The notes: generated by a model from the letters alone, not told the origin. A stretch of DNA of 64,000 nucleotides from an uncultured Methanoregula sp. (GCF_963677065.1 NZ_OY781872.1:1297419-1361418), one strand, 5' to 3'. Counted from the stretch's first letter, positions 44,139 through 53,246 are shown. Translations and numbers: made by a program.

Positions 44139-44957
44139 TCAGAGGGTATCAAAATAATATATGCCCATCATCAGTCCCGTTGTGGGATACCGGGGCTTTC
44201 CTGGAAAGAATATCGGGTCCAGCAGGACCTGCGGCGGTGCTACCGGTACCCCGTCCTTTGGATCTTCCGGTATGATCTCCACATCTGACGACAGGACCAT
44301 CATCCCCAGGCAGGACCCGAGGCCAAACAGGCATATGGATTCTGATGGGAGGGTTGCCCCGGTTCCAAGGTACTGGAACGCGAGGATGATTGCCGCCACC
44401 GAACCGTCATAGTAATGGAACTGGGCGATCCTCCGGTCGGTGCTGTCGCAGGGACGGATCGAACCGAAGATCTTCGTTGTGCTGAACGGGAAGAGAGGGG
44501 TAATTCCCTTACGGGTGCACAGGTCTTCGATCAGGTGCAGGATCAGGCCGAGCATCACCCCCCCGAGAAATGCAAAAGAGATGTACAGGGCCTGACTCTC
44601 CGGGAGGATGGATGAAGGAACGAGTAAAAGGACTGCCGTGACGAGCCAGATGAAGATGATCCCGGGGATTGAATGAGTCAGCCGCTTGTCACCAGGGTCC
44701 AGGTCCTGCCCTGTCAGGTTCCTGTACATCCGGCAGAGCAGGGGCATGCAGATCTGTCTGCTGAACCTTGTTATCATCCATGCAGCGGTCCTCAGCTGGA
44801 AACCACGCGGTTTTTTCATCTGGATGTCCGGCAGGATAGCACCGGTACAGGCGCCCGTGCAGATCACAAGGATGAGTGCCGGAGATGTGGGCACCAGCGC
44901 ACTGCACAGGATAAGAGTACTAATTCCTGTCAGTGCAATATGGTGCCGGGTGATCAT
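44139..44957 (-). CDS. DUF457/YdjM-like membrane protein (copy 2)
   Basis: A 272-aa membrane protein paralogous to the 23119-23853 gene. It shares MITRHHIAL at the start, GAILPDIQMK, GDKRLTHSIPG, LHLIEDLCTRKG and FGSIRPCDS. The putative metal ligands (His/Asp at these motifs) are conserved. It is longer at the C-terminus. It is divergent from the radical SAM operon across a 268-bp AT-rich spacer. The activity is unknown. Confidence 0.82.
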   Translation of the reverse strand: MITRHHIALTGISTLILCSALVPTSPALILVICTGACTGAILPDIQMKKPRGFQLRTAAWMITRFSRQICMPLLCRMYRNLTGQDLDPGDKRLTHSIPGIIFIWLVTAVLLLVPSSILPESQALYISFAFLGGVMLGLILHLIEDLCTRKGITPLFPFSTTKIFGSIRPCDSTDRRIAQFHYYDGSVAAIILAFQYLGTGATLPSESICLFGLGSCLGMMVLSSDVEIIPEDPKDGVPVAPPQVLLDPIFFPGKPRYPTTGLMMGIYYFDTL

Positions 44958-45103
44958 GAGATGGGACTCCGGTTCACGTGAAGGGAAGTCTGGCGAGGTC
45001 CCCCTTCTGTCGATAATTATGTATGTGTGTGCTTGTGTCCGCAGCATCTGTTCTTGCGGGGACGATCATTCTGTTGGCCCTTTGTGATTATAATAATTTG
45101 CTT

Positions 45104-45134
45104 TTAACTTTTTATAATTGTAAATATAAGTTAA
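45104..45134. promoter_or_regulatory. Inverted repeat in divergent promoter of radical SAM operon
   Basis: A perfect 7-bp inverted repeat, TTAACTT and AAGTTAA separated by 17 bp, lies about 90 bp before the radical SAM gene and 150 bp from the DUF457 gene. It could bind a dimeric regulator. TATA-like sequence is around it. Confidence 0.35.
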
Positions 45135-45225
45135 TTAATAATCTGGTGCGAGTGGGATTTTCCCGCAACAACAACCGCGGTTGCAGGAACAATCAAAACC
45201 GAATCCGGATGCGGGGAAGAAACAA

Positions 45226-46929
45226 ATGGAATGCAGTTATTGCGAACGGGCATGTGAAATTCCGGATACCATGAGCGGGTACTGCCGGATGTACCGTAAC
45301 GAACAGGGGATCATAACGGAAAACCACCCGGATGCCTATCTCAATATTTACCCGGTCTCCAGCGAATCCATCCCGATGCTCCACTTCTTTCCGAACAGCA
45401 TCTTTCTGCTCATCAGCACTATCGGGTGCAACTTTGCCTGTGATGGCTGCATATCCGAGTTCCAGACCACCCGGCCTGGAACGCTCGAGAAGGTGCTCAC
45501 CCGGCATACTCCTGAAGAGATCCTCGCGGTTGCAAAGGAAGGCGGCTGCCGGGGCATCACGTTCTGCCTCAATGAGCCGGCGGTCTCCTTTCCCACGTTC
45601 CTCCGGGTTGCCCGGGCTGCGAAATCTGCGGGACTGCTTGTAGGGTGCTCTACCAACGGCTACATGACGCCATGGGCATTGCAGACCCTGATACCCTATC
45701 TGGACTTTGCCAATATCGGTCTTAAGGGATCAACGGACGAGCGGTACCGGGAATGCGGGGCACGATCTGCGGACCCGGTGTACCGGAATGTCCGGGCCCT
45801 GCACGATGCCGGGGTGGCAGTGGAAGTCTCAACTATGTACATTTGCGGGAGAGAGAGCGAAGTGTTCGGGGCCGCAGAACGGATACGGGCGATCTCCCCA
45901 TCCACCCCGTTCCAGGTGATGCGCTTTATAGCCACTCACGAGAATCTTAAAGATCTACAACCGGACCGCCAGCAGGGCGAACAGATCTGTACGGAACTGC
46001 GTCGGGTCCTCGACCATGTATACCTGTTCAACACGCCGGGAACAACCGAACTCGATTCCCGGTGCCCGGCCTGCGGGGCAACCATCGTCCACCGGGTCTT
46101 CTTCGGGCCCATGGCGGCTCGGGTTCTCACCTGCCTGCCGGATGGGGTCTGCAGCTGCGGGTACCGTTTCCCCTGCCGGGGGGAGATCGAGCCGATTCCC
46201 GAAACCGGCCCACGGGTCCTTGGCGGTTATCGCTCGATTATGGGTGTGAAGTTCATAGCAAACATTCTCATGGTTCTCGGGATTACCGATGAGCGGGAGA
46301 TCGACCGGCTCTGCAACACCGTGATCGCCAACGGGTATCTCCAGGCACTCCAGGACATGGAGGACAATGTCGGCACCTTCATCGGCATGGCCTATTACCT
46401 GGGAGCGCTTGCCGGCCGCGAGGCGGAGGCAAAACGCCTCACGGACTTTGTGCAGTCAGAAGTCAAGGATGTGAAGGATCGGGCTGCCCTTGCGGCAGAA
46501 AATCCCCGGGTTTACGTGGTCTTCTGCCACCCGCTCTTCCCGGTGTATGCAGCCAAATTCGTGAATCTGCTTGTCGGGATGGCCGGGGGTGTGAGCCTGA
46601 ACCGGGAGCAGAACTTTATTGAGAGTAGGAATGCGGAATACACGGTTGATGCGCTCAACCGGCTGGATCCAGATGTCATACTTATCACCGGCCATTTCAT
46701 CCCGCCCCTTGATGAGTTCCTCGGCACCTGCCGGGAGCTGGGTATCGGGTGCCGGGCGATTGGTGAACGGAGGGTGTATACCCTGGACAGCGAGCACACC
46801 TTGGGAACCCTGGGCTGGCTCATCACCCTGATGGACATTGCCAACCACCTCCACCCGGAGATCTTCCGGTACTCTCTTGAAGTGGAGAAGGCGAGACTGG
46901 ACAAGGTGATTGCCGGTTTATCTGAGTAA
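45226..46929 (+). CDS. Radical SAM protein fused to a periplasmic-binding-protein-like domain
   Basis: A 567-aa cytoplasmic protein. An N-terminal cysteine-rich segment (C3, C6, C10, C20) precedes the radical SAM cluster C68-x3-C72-x2-C75 in GCNFACDGC; this layout is like pyruvate-formate-lyase-activase or AmmeMemo-type radical SAM enzymes. A zinc-finger-like CPAC...CSCG follows near residue 290. Residues from about 330 to the end resemble a class III substrate-binding protein (the BtuF/FecB type that binds cobalamin or iron chelates), but with no signal peptide. The fusion therefore acts inside the cell. I start it at ATG 45226 with a GGGGAAG site, not at the TTG at 45181. It heads a methyltransferase operon. 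Substrate unknown. Confidence 0.8.
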   Translation: MECSYCERACEIPDTMSGYCRMYRNEQGIITENHPDAYLNIYPVSSESIPMLHFFPNSIFLLISTIGCNFACDGCISEFQTTRPGTLEKVLTRHTPEEILAVAKEGGCRGITFCLNEPAVSFPTFLRVARAAKSAGLLVGCSTNGYMTPWALQTLIPYLDFANIGLKGSTDERYRECGARSADPVYRNVRALHDAGVAVEVSTMYICGRESEVFGAAERIRAISPSTPFQVMRFIATHENLKDLQPDRQQGEQICTELRRVLDHVYLFNTPGTTELDSRCPACGATIVHRVFFGPMAARVLTCLPDGVCSCGYRFPCRGEIEPIPETGPRVLGGYRSIMGVKFIANILMVLGITDEREIDRLCNTVIANGYLQALQDMEDNVGTFIGMAYYLGALAGREAEAKRLTDFVQSEVKDVKDRAALAAENPRVYVVFCHPLFPVYAAKFVNLLVGMAGGVSLNREQNFIESRNAEYTVDALNRLDPDVILITGHFIPPLDEFLGTCRELGIGCRAIGERRVYTLDSEHTLGTLGWLITLMDIANHLHPEIFRYSLEVEKARLDKVIAGLSE

Positions 46930-46947
46930 CCGATGAGGGACACAGTC

Positions 46948-47850
46948 ATGAAATTACCAATACAAACAACCCGAAAGGATCGTAAAACCTGCTGGCAGAA
47001 CCGGTGGAAACAGCAACGGCTCGCCCGGCTCGCGGTGCCACGAACAGGTTCATCGGACTCGTTCTGGAACGACAAAAAAAGGCTCTCTGATCACTTTATT
47101 CAGAATCTCAACAGCTGGCGCAGGGAAGCGGAAGAACGAATAACCGTCATGAGGATAAAGGATGGCTCGCGGGTGCTCGATATCGGGGCCGGCACCGGCT
47201 CGCTCTCCGTCCCGCTTGCGGCGCATGGCTGCGATGTTGTGGCCGTGGAACCCGCTGAAGCAATGCGTGAAGCGCTCGGGCTGTACGAAAAACAACAGAA
47301 TGTCCGGCCTGTCAAGGTGATCCCGAAGCGGTGGGAGGATATTGTGACAGAGGATCTCGGGGAACCGTTCGATATCGTGTTCGCATCCTACAGCCTCATG
47401 ATCACGGATATCGGGCCTGCCCTCCTGAAAATGCAGGCTGCATGCAGGGGACAGGTGCATCTCTTCTGGTTTTTGACCCAGCCGTACACGGCCCTGCTCA
47501 ACACGGCGCTCTGGCCGAAAGTCCACGGAGTGGAATTCCCCGGCGAGCCCACGGCCGACTGCCTATGGGAGGTGCTGTACGAGATGGGGATCTATGCGAA
47601 CCTGGCGGTGGAACAGAGTTGCGAGCCGGCATACTTTCCCACCACCGGTGATGCGGCAAAGGACTTCTGCAGGCGCCTGAACTGTACGAACCCGGAACAG
47701 GAGCGGGCCGTTCGGGAATACTGCGAGACTTCCCTTGTAAGAACGGACATGGGGTACCGTGTTGCGGGAGAGGCACTCGGGGCGCACATCTGGTGGGAGG
47801 TAGAATCGTTGGGCAAGCAACAGGGCAGGAAGATAAAGGATGTCATTTAG
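46948..47850 (+). CDS. Class I SAM-dependent methyltransferase (family A, copy 1)
   Basis: A 300-aa methyltransferase with motif I VLDIGAGTGSLSVPLA near residue 75 and post-I VVAVEPAEAMREA. It shares three family-specific stretches with the genes at 49709 and 51231: PKRWEDI, VHLFWFLTQP and FPGEPTADCLWEVLYEMGIYA, as well as an AHIWWE ending. It follows the radical SAM gene by about 18 bp, so the two are one operon. The start at 46948 has a GAGGG site; 46933 is an alternative. The conserved aromatic and acidic residues outside the SAM fold suggest a specific small-molecule substrate. Confidence 0.83.
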   Translation: MKLPIQTTRKDRKTCWQNRWKQQRLARLAVPRTGSSDSFWNDKKRLSDHFIQNLNSWRREAEERITVMRIKDGSRVLDIGAGTGSLSVPLAAHGCDVVAVEPAEAMREALGLYEKQQNVRPVKVIPKRWEDIVTEDLGEPFDIVFASYSLMITDIGPALLKMQAACRGQVHLFWFLTQPYTALLNTALWPKVHGVEFPGEPTADCLWEVLYEMGIYANLAVEQSCEPAYFPTTGDAAKDFCRRLNCTNPEQERAVREYCETSLVRTDMGYRVAGEALGAHIWWEVESLGKQQGRKIKDVI

Positions 47851-47980
47851 GAAACAGCACGGTATCGCAACGATCGATCCGGATGCGATCGTCTATGGGG
47901 CTGTCAAAAATTAATATTAATAATTAACAATTAGGATTAATTCAATACTTTTAATTACCTTTTTTTTCTAATAATGACTG

Positions 47981-49141
47981 ATGCCTGTCCAGATACCAGA
48001 TAGTATTCCGTCAAGAAAGAGAGAAAAGCCGATCCGGTCCAGGAAAATGGCCTGTCGGATGATGATTCTCATCATACTTTGCGTTCTTTTCTTCATATCC
48101 ACTGCATCCGCAACAGAGTATTTGCTTAACTCTACTTCGATGGACCCGTTCAGGAATGGTCTGATCTACCATGCAACGGAACCGCTTGTGCTTGAAATCA
48201 CAGAAAATGTTTCCATCTCAAGCACAACCCATGTTGGGATCGAATCTGCGGCTCCGGTGATCATCAGATCTCCTGCAGGCAGAACGCTGACTATTCTTGT
48301 GAATAATAAGTCGGCGATGCTCTACGGAATAAAAGCACCCTCGGTCACTCTTGAGAGCGGCCAGCTCGGCATAACCGTGAACGGCAGGAACGATCCCGAG
48401 CAGGGCAATGCCTTTGGCATATGGGCGGGATCGGGGAATGTCACCATCTCCGGGGGATCGGTCTCCACAATGGTTGATACGACCGGCCATAAGAATAAAG
48501 GAATTTATGCCTCGCAATTCATCATCGTATCGGGCGGCCGGATAACCGCGAACCAGTACGGGGGAAAGAATACGTTCGGTCTTGACGGGGGTGACGTAGA
48601 GAATGAGAGTACCGATGGCGGAATTCTCATCACGGGCGGATATATCACGGTCAATTCAAGCGGGGCTGCCACCAGGAATATCGGCATCGATTCGAAGTTC
48701 GGCACGGTACGGATCTCCAGTGACCCGGTCATCCTCATATCAGAAGATGAAAGCGGTGCAAGGCAAAACTATGCCTACAATCCTGACATCACCACGATTA
48801 CCGGCGGCAAGGCAGTGGTTTTCACATCCACGGGTGGGAATTATACTCTCAGGGAAAATGCTGTCCTTGCTAAAAACGCAACCCTGATTCCGGGTATGAG
48901 ATTTGAGATTCCGGCAGGCCTGTCGCTTGGCATCTCCGAAGGGACCTATCTTGTAAAACCAGCAGACACGACCCTTCTCTCGGGAAATGGTTATGGCAGG
49001 TTTGAATATGCCAAATCCTTTTCCGGAGATAACGGGGCTGTGATCTACGCAGGCAGGGATGCAGCACAGCCGGCTCCCGCTCCACTGGCAGGGTTGCTTG
49101 CAGGTCTGGCAGTTGCCTTTATCCTGAAAAGGAAAAAATAA
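47981..49141 (+). CDS. Secreted beta-helix-like surface protein with C-terminal anchor
   Basis: A 386-aa protein. A positively charged stretch is followed by a signal-peptide helix (MILIILCVLFFISTASA). The body is rich in repeated T/S-V-S-G-G segments (for example ITGGYITVNSSG and VTISGGSV) consistent with a right-handed beta-helix. The C-terminus, a PAPAPLAG linker, hydrophobic helix and KRKK, is a typical archaeal cell-surface anchor. It interrupts the methyltransferase cluster. Ligand unknown. A second ATG at 48047 would shorten the N-terminus. Confidence 0.68.
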   Translation: MPVQIPDSIPSRKREKPIRSRKMACRMMILIILCVLFFISTASATEYLLNSTSMDPFRNGLIYHATEPLVLEITENVSISSTTHVGIESAAPVIIRSPAGRTLTILVNNKSAMLYGIKAPSVTLESGQLGITVNGRNDPEQGNAFGIWAGSGNVTISGGSVSTMVDTTGHKNKGIYASQFIIVSGGRITANQYGGKNTFGLDGGDVENESTDGGILITGGYITVNSSGAATRNIGIDSKFGTVRISSDPVILISEDESGARQNYAYNPDITTITGGKAVVFTSTGGNYTLRENAVLAKNATLIPGMRFEIPAGLSLGISEGTYLVKPADTTLLSGNGYGRFEYAKSFSGDNGAVIYAGRDAAQPAPAPLAGLLAGLAVAFILKRKK

Positions 49142-49367
49142 CTCTTTCTTTTCATCACAGTCTCTTGCATACGGGTGATGCGTCAATGTCATTCCGGTAA
49201 ACAGACAACGCACCCATCGGACCTCCCGTTTTGATTAGGACGATGAACAGAGTCCCGGCTATTCGCAAAGGGACAACCGGAAGGATTCCAGAGACCCCGT
49301 ATACCATAGAATTATTTCGTTTACTGATTGCAATCCGGGAGACAACCGAAAATAAAAAAATGGTGGA

Positions 49368-49577
49368 TTAATCGACCCCGACCATCACTTCCGAGGCCTT
49401 GACAATCGCGTGCACCTTCAGCCCTTCTTTCAGTTTCAGGTGTTCCGCAGAATGTGTGGTGATGGATGAGACGATCTCGCCACCACCTGCAATGGTGATC
49501 ACGACTTCGGTACTGACCGGGCCCTTCTTGATAGACTTCACGGTGCCCGCAATCTGGTTTCGCGCACTGATCTTCAT
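49368..49577 (-). CDS. mop: Molbindin (Mop/TOBE molybdopterin-binding protein), copy 1
   Basis: A 69-aa stand-alone Mop (TOBE) domain beginning MKISARNQI, which binds molybdate or tungstate as a hexamer. The core GPVSTEVVITI and the C-terminal AIVKASEVMVGVD are canonical. I use the ATG of MKIS, because the upstream GGTGA is a ribosome-binding site and the second copy in the window has no ATG further upstream. It lies between surface-protein and methyltransferase genes. Confidence 0.9.
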   Translation of the reverse strand: MKISARNQIAGTVKSIKKGPVSTEVVITIAGGGEIVSSITTHSAEHLKLKEGLKVHAIVKASEVMVGVD

Positions 49578-49708
49578 GGTCTTCACCATGCAATACTTCC
49601 CATGATGTATAATAAACCCAGCGGCATGCCCAGCATTCCAAACGGGTGACCGGGCACTATTGAATTAAAAACAAATTGTAGATATTGTACAAAAGTTAAT
49701 TTAATTTT

Positions 49709-50638
49709 ATGAACGTGAAACCGGTCAATCCCCCGGCATCTTCTTTTTCCCCCGGGGCCTCTTCGGGCACAACAAGCCTACCAACATTTCGCGAGAAGTG
49801 GCGGGCGCTCAAACTCGCCCACTGTGCCATACCGAACTATGGCAGCTCCCGCCAGTTCTGGGGCAGCAGAAAGAAGATCCAGACCGTATACGCAAAAGAT
49901 GATAAAAAAGTGGGCAATGGTCATGATGAAAAGACTCTTGTCCGCCTCGCCGCCATGGGAATTCCGGCGGGTTCACGGGTTCTCGATATCGGTGCCGGAC
50001 CCGGCACCTATGCAATCCCTCTTGCAAAGCGGGGCTGCAACGTGACCGTTGTCGAACCCTCCCCCGTGATGCGGGAGATGCTGGAGGCCCGGATAAAAAA
50101 AGAGAGGGTGAAGAACATCACGATAATCCCGAAACGGTGGGAGGAGGTGGAGTTACCGGAGCTCACAGCCCCGTACGATGCGGTCATCGCCTCGTTCTCG
50201 TTAACGATGATGGATATGGGAGAAGCCCTGCAAAAGATGCACACCTGTTGTAACGGGACCGTTCACCTCTACTGGTTTCTGACGCCCCCGGTATGGGCAA
50301 ACGTGAATGCAGATCTCTGGCCCCTCCTGCACGGGGGGTGTTTTCCCGGGGAGCCCACTGCGGACTGGCTCTGGCAGATCCTGTACGAGATGGGTATCTA
50401 TGCAGCCCTCGAACCGGAGCCGCAGGTCTCCGTTTCACGGTATGCAACCGTGGACGCGGCAGCAGAGGAATTCCGGCAGCGCCTGAACTGCACGACCCCC
50501 GCCCATGAGGAAACCCTCAGGAATTATCTCCAGGCCGTCCTGCGGCAGGACAATGGCGGGTATATCCTTGGGAGCGGGACCCGCAGTGCGCATATCTGGT
50601 GGAATACAACAGAGCAAAATATCGAGAAAAATTCCTGA
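49709..50638 (+). CDS. Class I SAM-dependent methyltransferase (family A, copy 2)
   Basis: A 309-aa methyltransferase with motif I VLDIGAGPGTYAIPLA near residue 92, post-I VTVVEPSPVMREM, and the family A stretches PKRWEEV, VHLYWFLTPP and FPGEPTADWLWQILYEMGIYA. It starts with no ribosome-binding site behind an AT-rich promoter and is followed 13 bp later by fmdE. It is a paralogue of the genes at 46948 and 51231. Confidence 0.83.
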   Translation: MNVKPVNPPASSFSPGASSGTTSLPTFREKWRALKLAHCAIPNYGSSRQFWGSRKKIQTVYAKDDKKVGNGHDEKTLVRLAAMGIPAGSRVLDIGAGPGTYAIPLAKRGCNVTVVEPSPVMREMLEARIKKERVKNITIIPKRWEEVELPELTAPYDAVIASFSLTMMDMGEALQKMHTCCNGTVHLYWFLTPPVWANVNADLWPLLHGGCFPGEPTADWLWQILYEMGIYAALEPEPQVSVSRYATVDAAAEEFRQRLNCTTPAHEETLRNYLQAVLRQDNGGYILGSGTRSAHIWWNTTEQNIEKNS

Positions 50639-50651
50639 ACCCGGTGAAAAA

Positions 50652-51215
50652 ATGAGCGAATACGAGATATTATTCAACAAAGCAAAGGAGTTCCACGGGC
50701 ATGTCTGCCCGGGGATCGTTCTTGGAACACGGCTGACCATTGCAGGGATGCGGGAACTGGGCATGGACCCGATGAAATCGCAGCACAACCTGATCGTGTA
50801 CATCGAGATCGATCGCTGCGGCTCCGATGCCGTGCAGGCGATCACGGGCTGCTCGCTCGGGCACCGCTCCCTCAAGCACAAGGATTTCGGGAAATTCGCT
50901 GCAAGCTTTGTCGATCTTGAGACCAGAAAAGCGGTCAGGGTATCGGTCCACGAGAAAAAGAGAGCCGAGCACGACAAGCTCGATCAGAAAGAGGTGATCA
51001 AAATCCTCGGGGAGTGTCCGGAGGAAGAGATCCTGAAGATCGAGCGCGTGAAGATTGATGTTCCCGATGACGATATCCCGGGCTTTCCCCACGGGAAGGC
51101 AATCTGCAGCATCTGCAATGAGCAGGTCATGGACAACCGGCACATCATGGCCGGCGGCAAACCGGTCTGCAAAAACTGCGGTACGGCTTCGTATTACACT
51201 GTGATTGAAGAGTAA
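50652..51215 (+). CDS. fmdE: FmdE (canonical FmdE-family protein with zinc finger)
   Basis: A 187-aa FmdE protein with the full canonical set of motifs: FHGHVCPG near residue 14, CGSDAVQAITGC near residue 55, and a C-terminal treble-clef finger (CSIC and CKNC). These cysteines and histidines form the conserved pocket found in FmdE structures. The link to formylmethanofuran dehydrogenase is historical (co-purified with Fmd), and its function is unknown; Mo/W handling has been suggested. It lies within a set of methyltransferase genes, with 15 bp before the next. Confidence 0.9.
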   Translation: MSEYEILFNKAKEFHGHVCPGIVLGTRLTIAGMRELGMDPMKSQHNLIVYIEIDRCGSDAVQAITGCSLGHRSLKHKDFGKFAASFVDLETRKAVRVSVHEKKRAEHDKLDQKEVIKILGECPEEEILKIERVKIDVPDDDIPGFPHGKAICSICNEQVMDNRHIMAGGKPVCKNCGTASYYTVIEE

Positions 51216-51230
51216 CGGGCGGTCCGGGCA

Positions 51231-52154
51231 ATGATCGATCCATCCCATTCCTGCAGAAACCAGGATCTCCCGTCCCCAACGTTCTGGCGGGATCGCTGGC
51301 GGCAGATGAAGCATGACCGGCTCGCGGATCCGAAACTGGCAAGTGCGGGTACTTACTGGTCCAACCGGAAGAACGTGACTGATCTCTATATCAGGAGCCG
51401 TACCCGGCAGGCCTGGCAGGGAAAGGTGGAGGCACAGTTCAGAGCCATGAACATTCCCCCCGGTGCCCGGGTTCTCGATATCGGCGGGGGGACCGGGACC
51501 CACGCGGTCCCCCTGGCGGCCATGGGCTGCGATGTCACGGTCGTGGAACCCTCGGGGGCCATGCGGGAGGAGATGGAGAGGAATCTCTCCGCATCCGGCG
51601 CAGGACCGGTCACGGTGATCCCTTCCCGGTGGGAAGACGTCGCATTGGGCGAGACGGGAGAACCGTTCGACATCGTGATGGCATCCTATTCGCTCTCCAT
51701 GGAGGATATCGGCGATGCCATAACAAAGATGCAGGCCTGCTCCCGGGGTTCTGTCCACCTCTTCTGGTTCCTCACCCCCCCGTCCTGGGCCCGGGTCAGC
51801 TGCGATCTCTGGCCCCGGCTGCACGGCAGGGAGTTTCCGGGCGAGCCGCTCGCCGACTGTCTCTGGCAGGTATTGTACGAGATGGGCATCTATGCCGACA
51901 TGACAATCGAGAGAAAGAAAGAGACGGGTTACCGGTCTGTCGACGAGGCTGCACGGGAGTACTGCCAGCGTCTTGACTGCCAGACTGAAAAGGAAGAAGA
52001 GATCCTGCGCGATTATTTTGGCGCAGTGCTCCAGCCATCCGGTAACCTGTTCATTCTTCCGGGCAACTCCTTCAGCGCTCATATCTGGTGGAGAACAGGA
52101 TCTTCGGCAAATCGTCCACAGACCGGATCAGCCGGGCCGGCAGGTGACCAATGA
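51231..52154 (+). CDS. Class I SAM-dependent methyltransferase (family A, copy 3)
   Basis: A 307-aa methyltransferase with motif I VLDIGGGTGTHAVPLA near residue 80, post-I VTVVEPSGAMREEM, and the family A stretches PSRWEDV, VHLFWFLTPP and FPGEPLADCLWQVLYEMGIYA. Its stop overlaps the next methyltransferase start (ATGA). Operon with fmdE and copy 2. Confidence 0.83.
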   Translation: MIDPSHSCRNQDLPSPTFWRDRWRQMKHDRLADPKLASAGTYWSNRKNVTDLYIRSRTRQAWQGKVEAQFRAMNIPPGARVLDIGGGTGTHAVPLAAMGCDVTVVEPSGAMREEMERNLSASGAGPVTVIPSRWEDVALGETGEPFDIVMASYSLSMEDIGDAITKMQACSRGSVHLFWFLTPPSWARVSCDLWPRLHGREFPGEPLADCLWQVLYEMGIYADMTIERKKETGYRSVDEAAREYCQRLDCQTEKEEEILRDYFGAVLQPSGNLFILPGNSFSAHIWWRTGSSANRPQTGSAGPAGDQ

Positions 52155-52804
52155 GAGCCTGTTTACCTCAACACTGGATCATGCATGCCGATCTGCCACA
52201 ACCTGACGATTTCAACCCGGAGATGTCCACCCTGATATACCCGGTGATCGCCGACCAGATCCTGGAGCGGACCGGGATCAGACGCGGTCTCTGTCTCGAT
52301 CTCGGTTCAGGCCAGGCCCCCCTGGCGACAGCTCTTGCCTGGATCTCGGACCTCAGCGTTGTCGCCCTCGACCGGTCGCCGGAAATGGTTGCCCTCGGTA
52401 TGCAGAATATCAAAAAAAAGCAGATGGAATGCAGGATTGTCCCTGCTCTCGGGGATGTACGTGCAATTCCGGCCCGCGATGCCACCTTCGATCTCGTGGT
52501 AAGCCGGGGTTCGTTCCATTCCTGGGATGCTCTTCCCCCGGTGTTCAAGGAGATCCGGCGGGTCCTGAAACCCGGTGGCAGGGCCTGTATCGGAGGGGGA
52601 TATGGCAGCGCATGCATCCGCAATGAGATACTTGACCGGAAGCAGGGCCAAAAAGGAAACGATTGTCCGTCCGGCTTCGGGAAATTCCGGTTCCGATCGT
52701 TCCAGTTCGGGGAGATCGAGGCCGCGCTTGAATCAGCCGGTATCTCAAATTACCAGCTGAATGATGATGTGACCGGGTTCTGGATAGTTATTAAAAAAGA
52801 ATGA
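52151..52804 (+). CDS. Class I SAM-dependent methyltransferase (family B, copy 3)
   Basis: A 217-aa methyltransferase with LDLGSGQAPLATALAW near residue 50, SRGSFHSW and CIGGGYGSACIRNE. It is most similar by eye to the gene at 32646, and more distantly to 22472. It is coupled to the family A gene upstream, which places one member of each family side by side. Confidence 0.83.
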   Translation: MRACLPQHWIMHADLPQPDDFNPEMSTLIYPVIADQILERTGIRRGLCLDLGSGQAPLATALAWISDLSVVALDRSPEMVALGMQNIKKKQMECRIVPALGDVRAIPARDATFDLVVSRGSFHSWDALPPVFKEIRRVLKPGGRACIGGGYGSACIRNEILDRKQGQKGNDCPSGFGKFRFRSFQFGEIEAALESAGISNYQLNDDVTGFWIVIKKE

Positions 52805-52883
52805 GAAAACCTCAACGTCCCTGAAGATTAATACCCGGGGCGGGGAGATAATTTACCGGCATGCAGAACCGGGAGCAGGGATC

Positions 52884-53246
52884 GTGTCTATTGTCGCGGA
52901 ACTAAAACTGCATCACTGCACGGATGGCAGGATCAAAAAAGAGTACCTGCTGTCAGGACCGGTGGGCAGGGATCTCGTGGATTACTTTCGGGATTTTGGG
53001 GAAGTCCGGCTGATCGAACATATAAAAAAACCGTTCTTCACGTTCCTGTACCCCCGGTGTCTCAATATCAAAGGTCTCATCGGGGAGCCGTCCGTTGAAG
53101 TCTGGTTTTACCCGGAACACCTTGCTGCAGGGGAGCGGTTTCTTCATCTGCTCTTCGAAATGCCCGGGCCCGGGGCGGGGCAAGCGATTCTCGTTGAGGA
53201 GCTTTCGAACCTGGAATCCCTCCTGTTACCATCCGGAATATCCTGA
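52884..53246 (+). CDS. Hypothetical protein, 120 aa
   Basis: A short soluble protein of unknown function, starting at GTG 52884 after GGGAGCAGGG. It shares a faint pattern with the product of 53429-53713: Y-L/R-LS-x-P at the start, L-x-I-x-x-IG and E-V/I-x-W at the end. It is therefore likely a paralogue of it. Confidence 0.55.
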   Translation: MSIVAELKLHHCTDGRIKKEYLLSGPVGRDLVDYFRDFGEVRLIEHIKKPFFTFLYPRCLNIKGLIGEPSVEVWFYPEHLAAGERFLHLLFEMPGPGAGQAILVEELSNLESLLLPSGIS

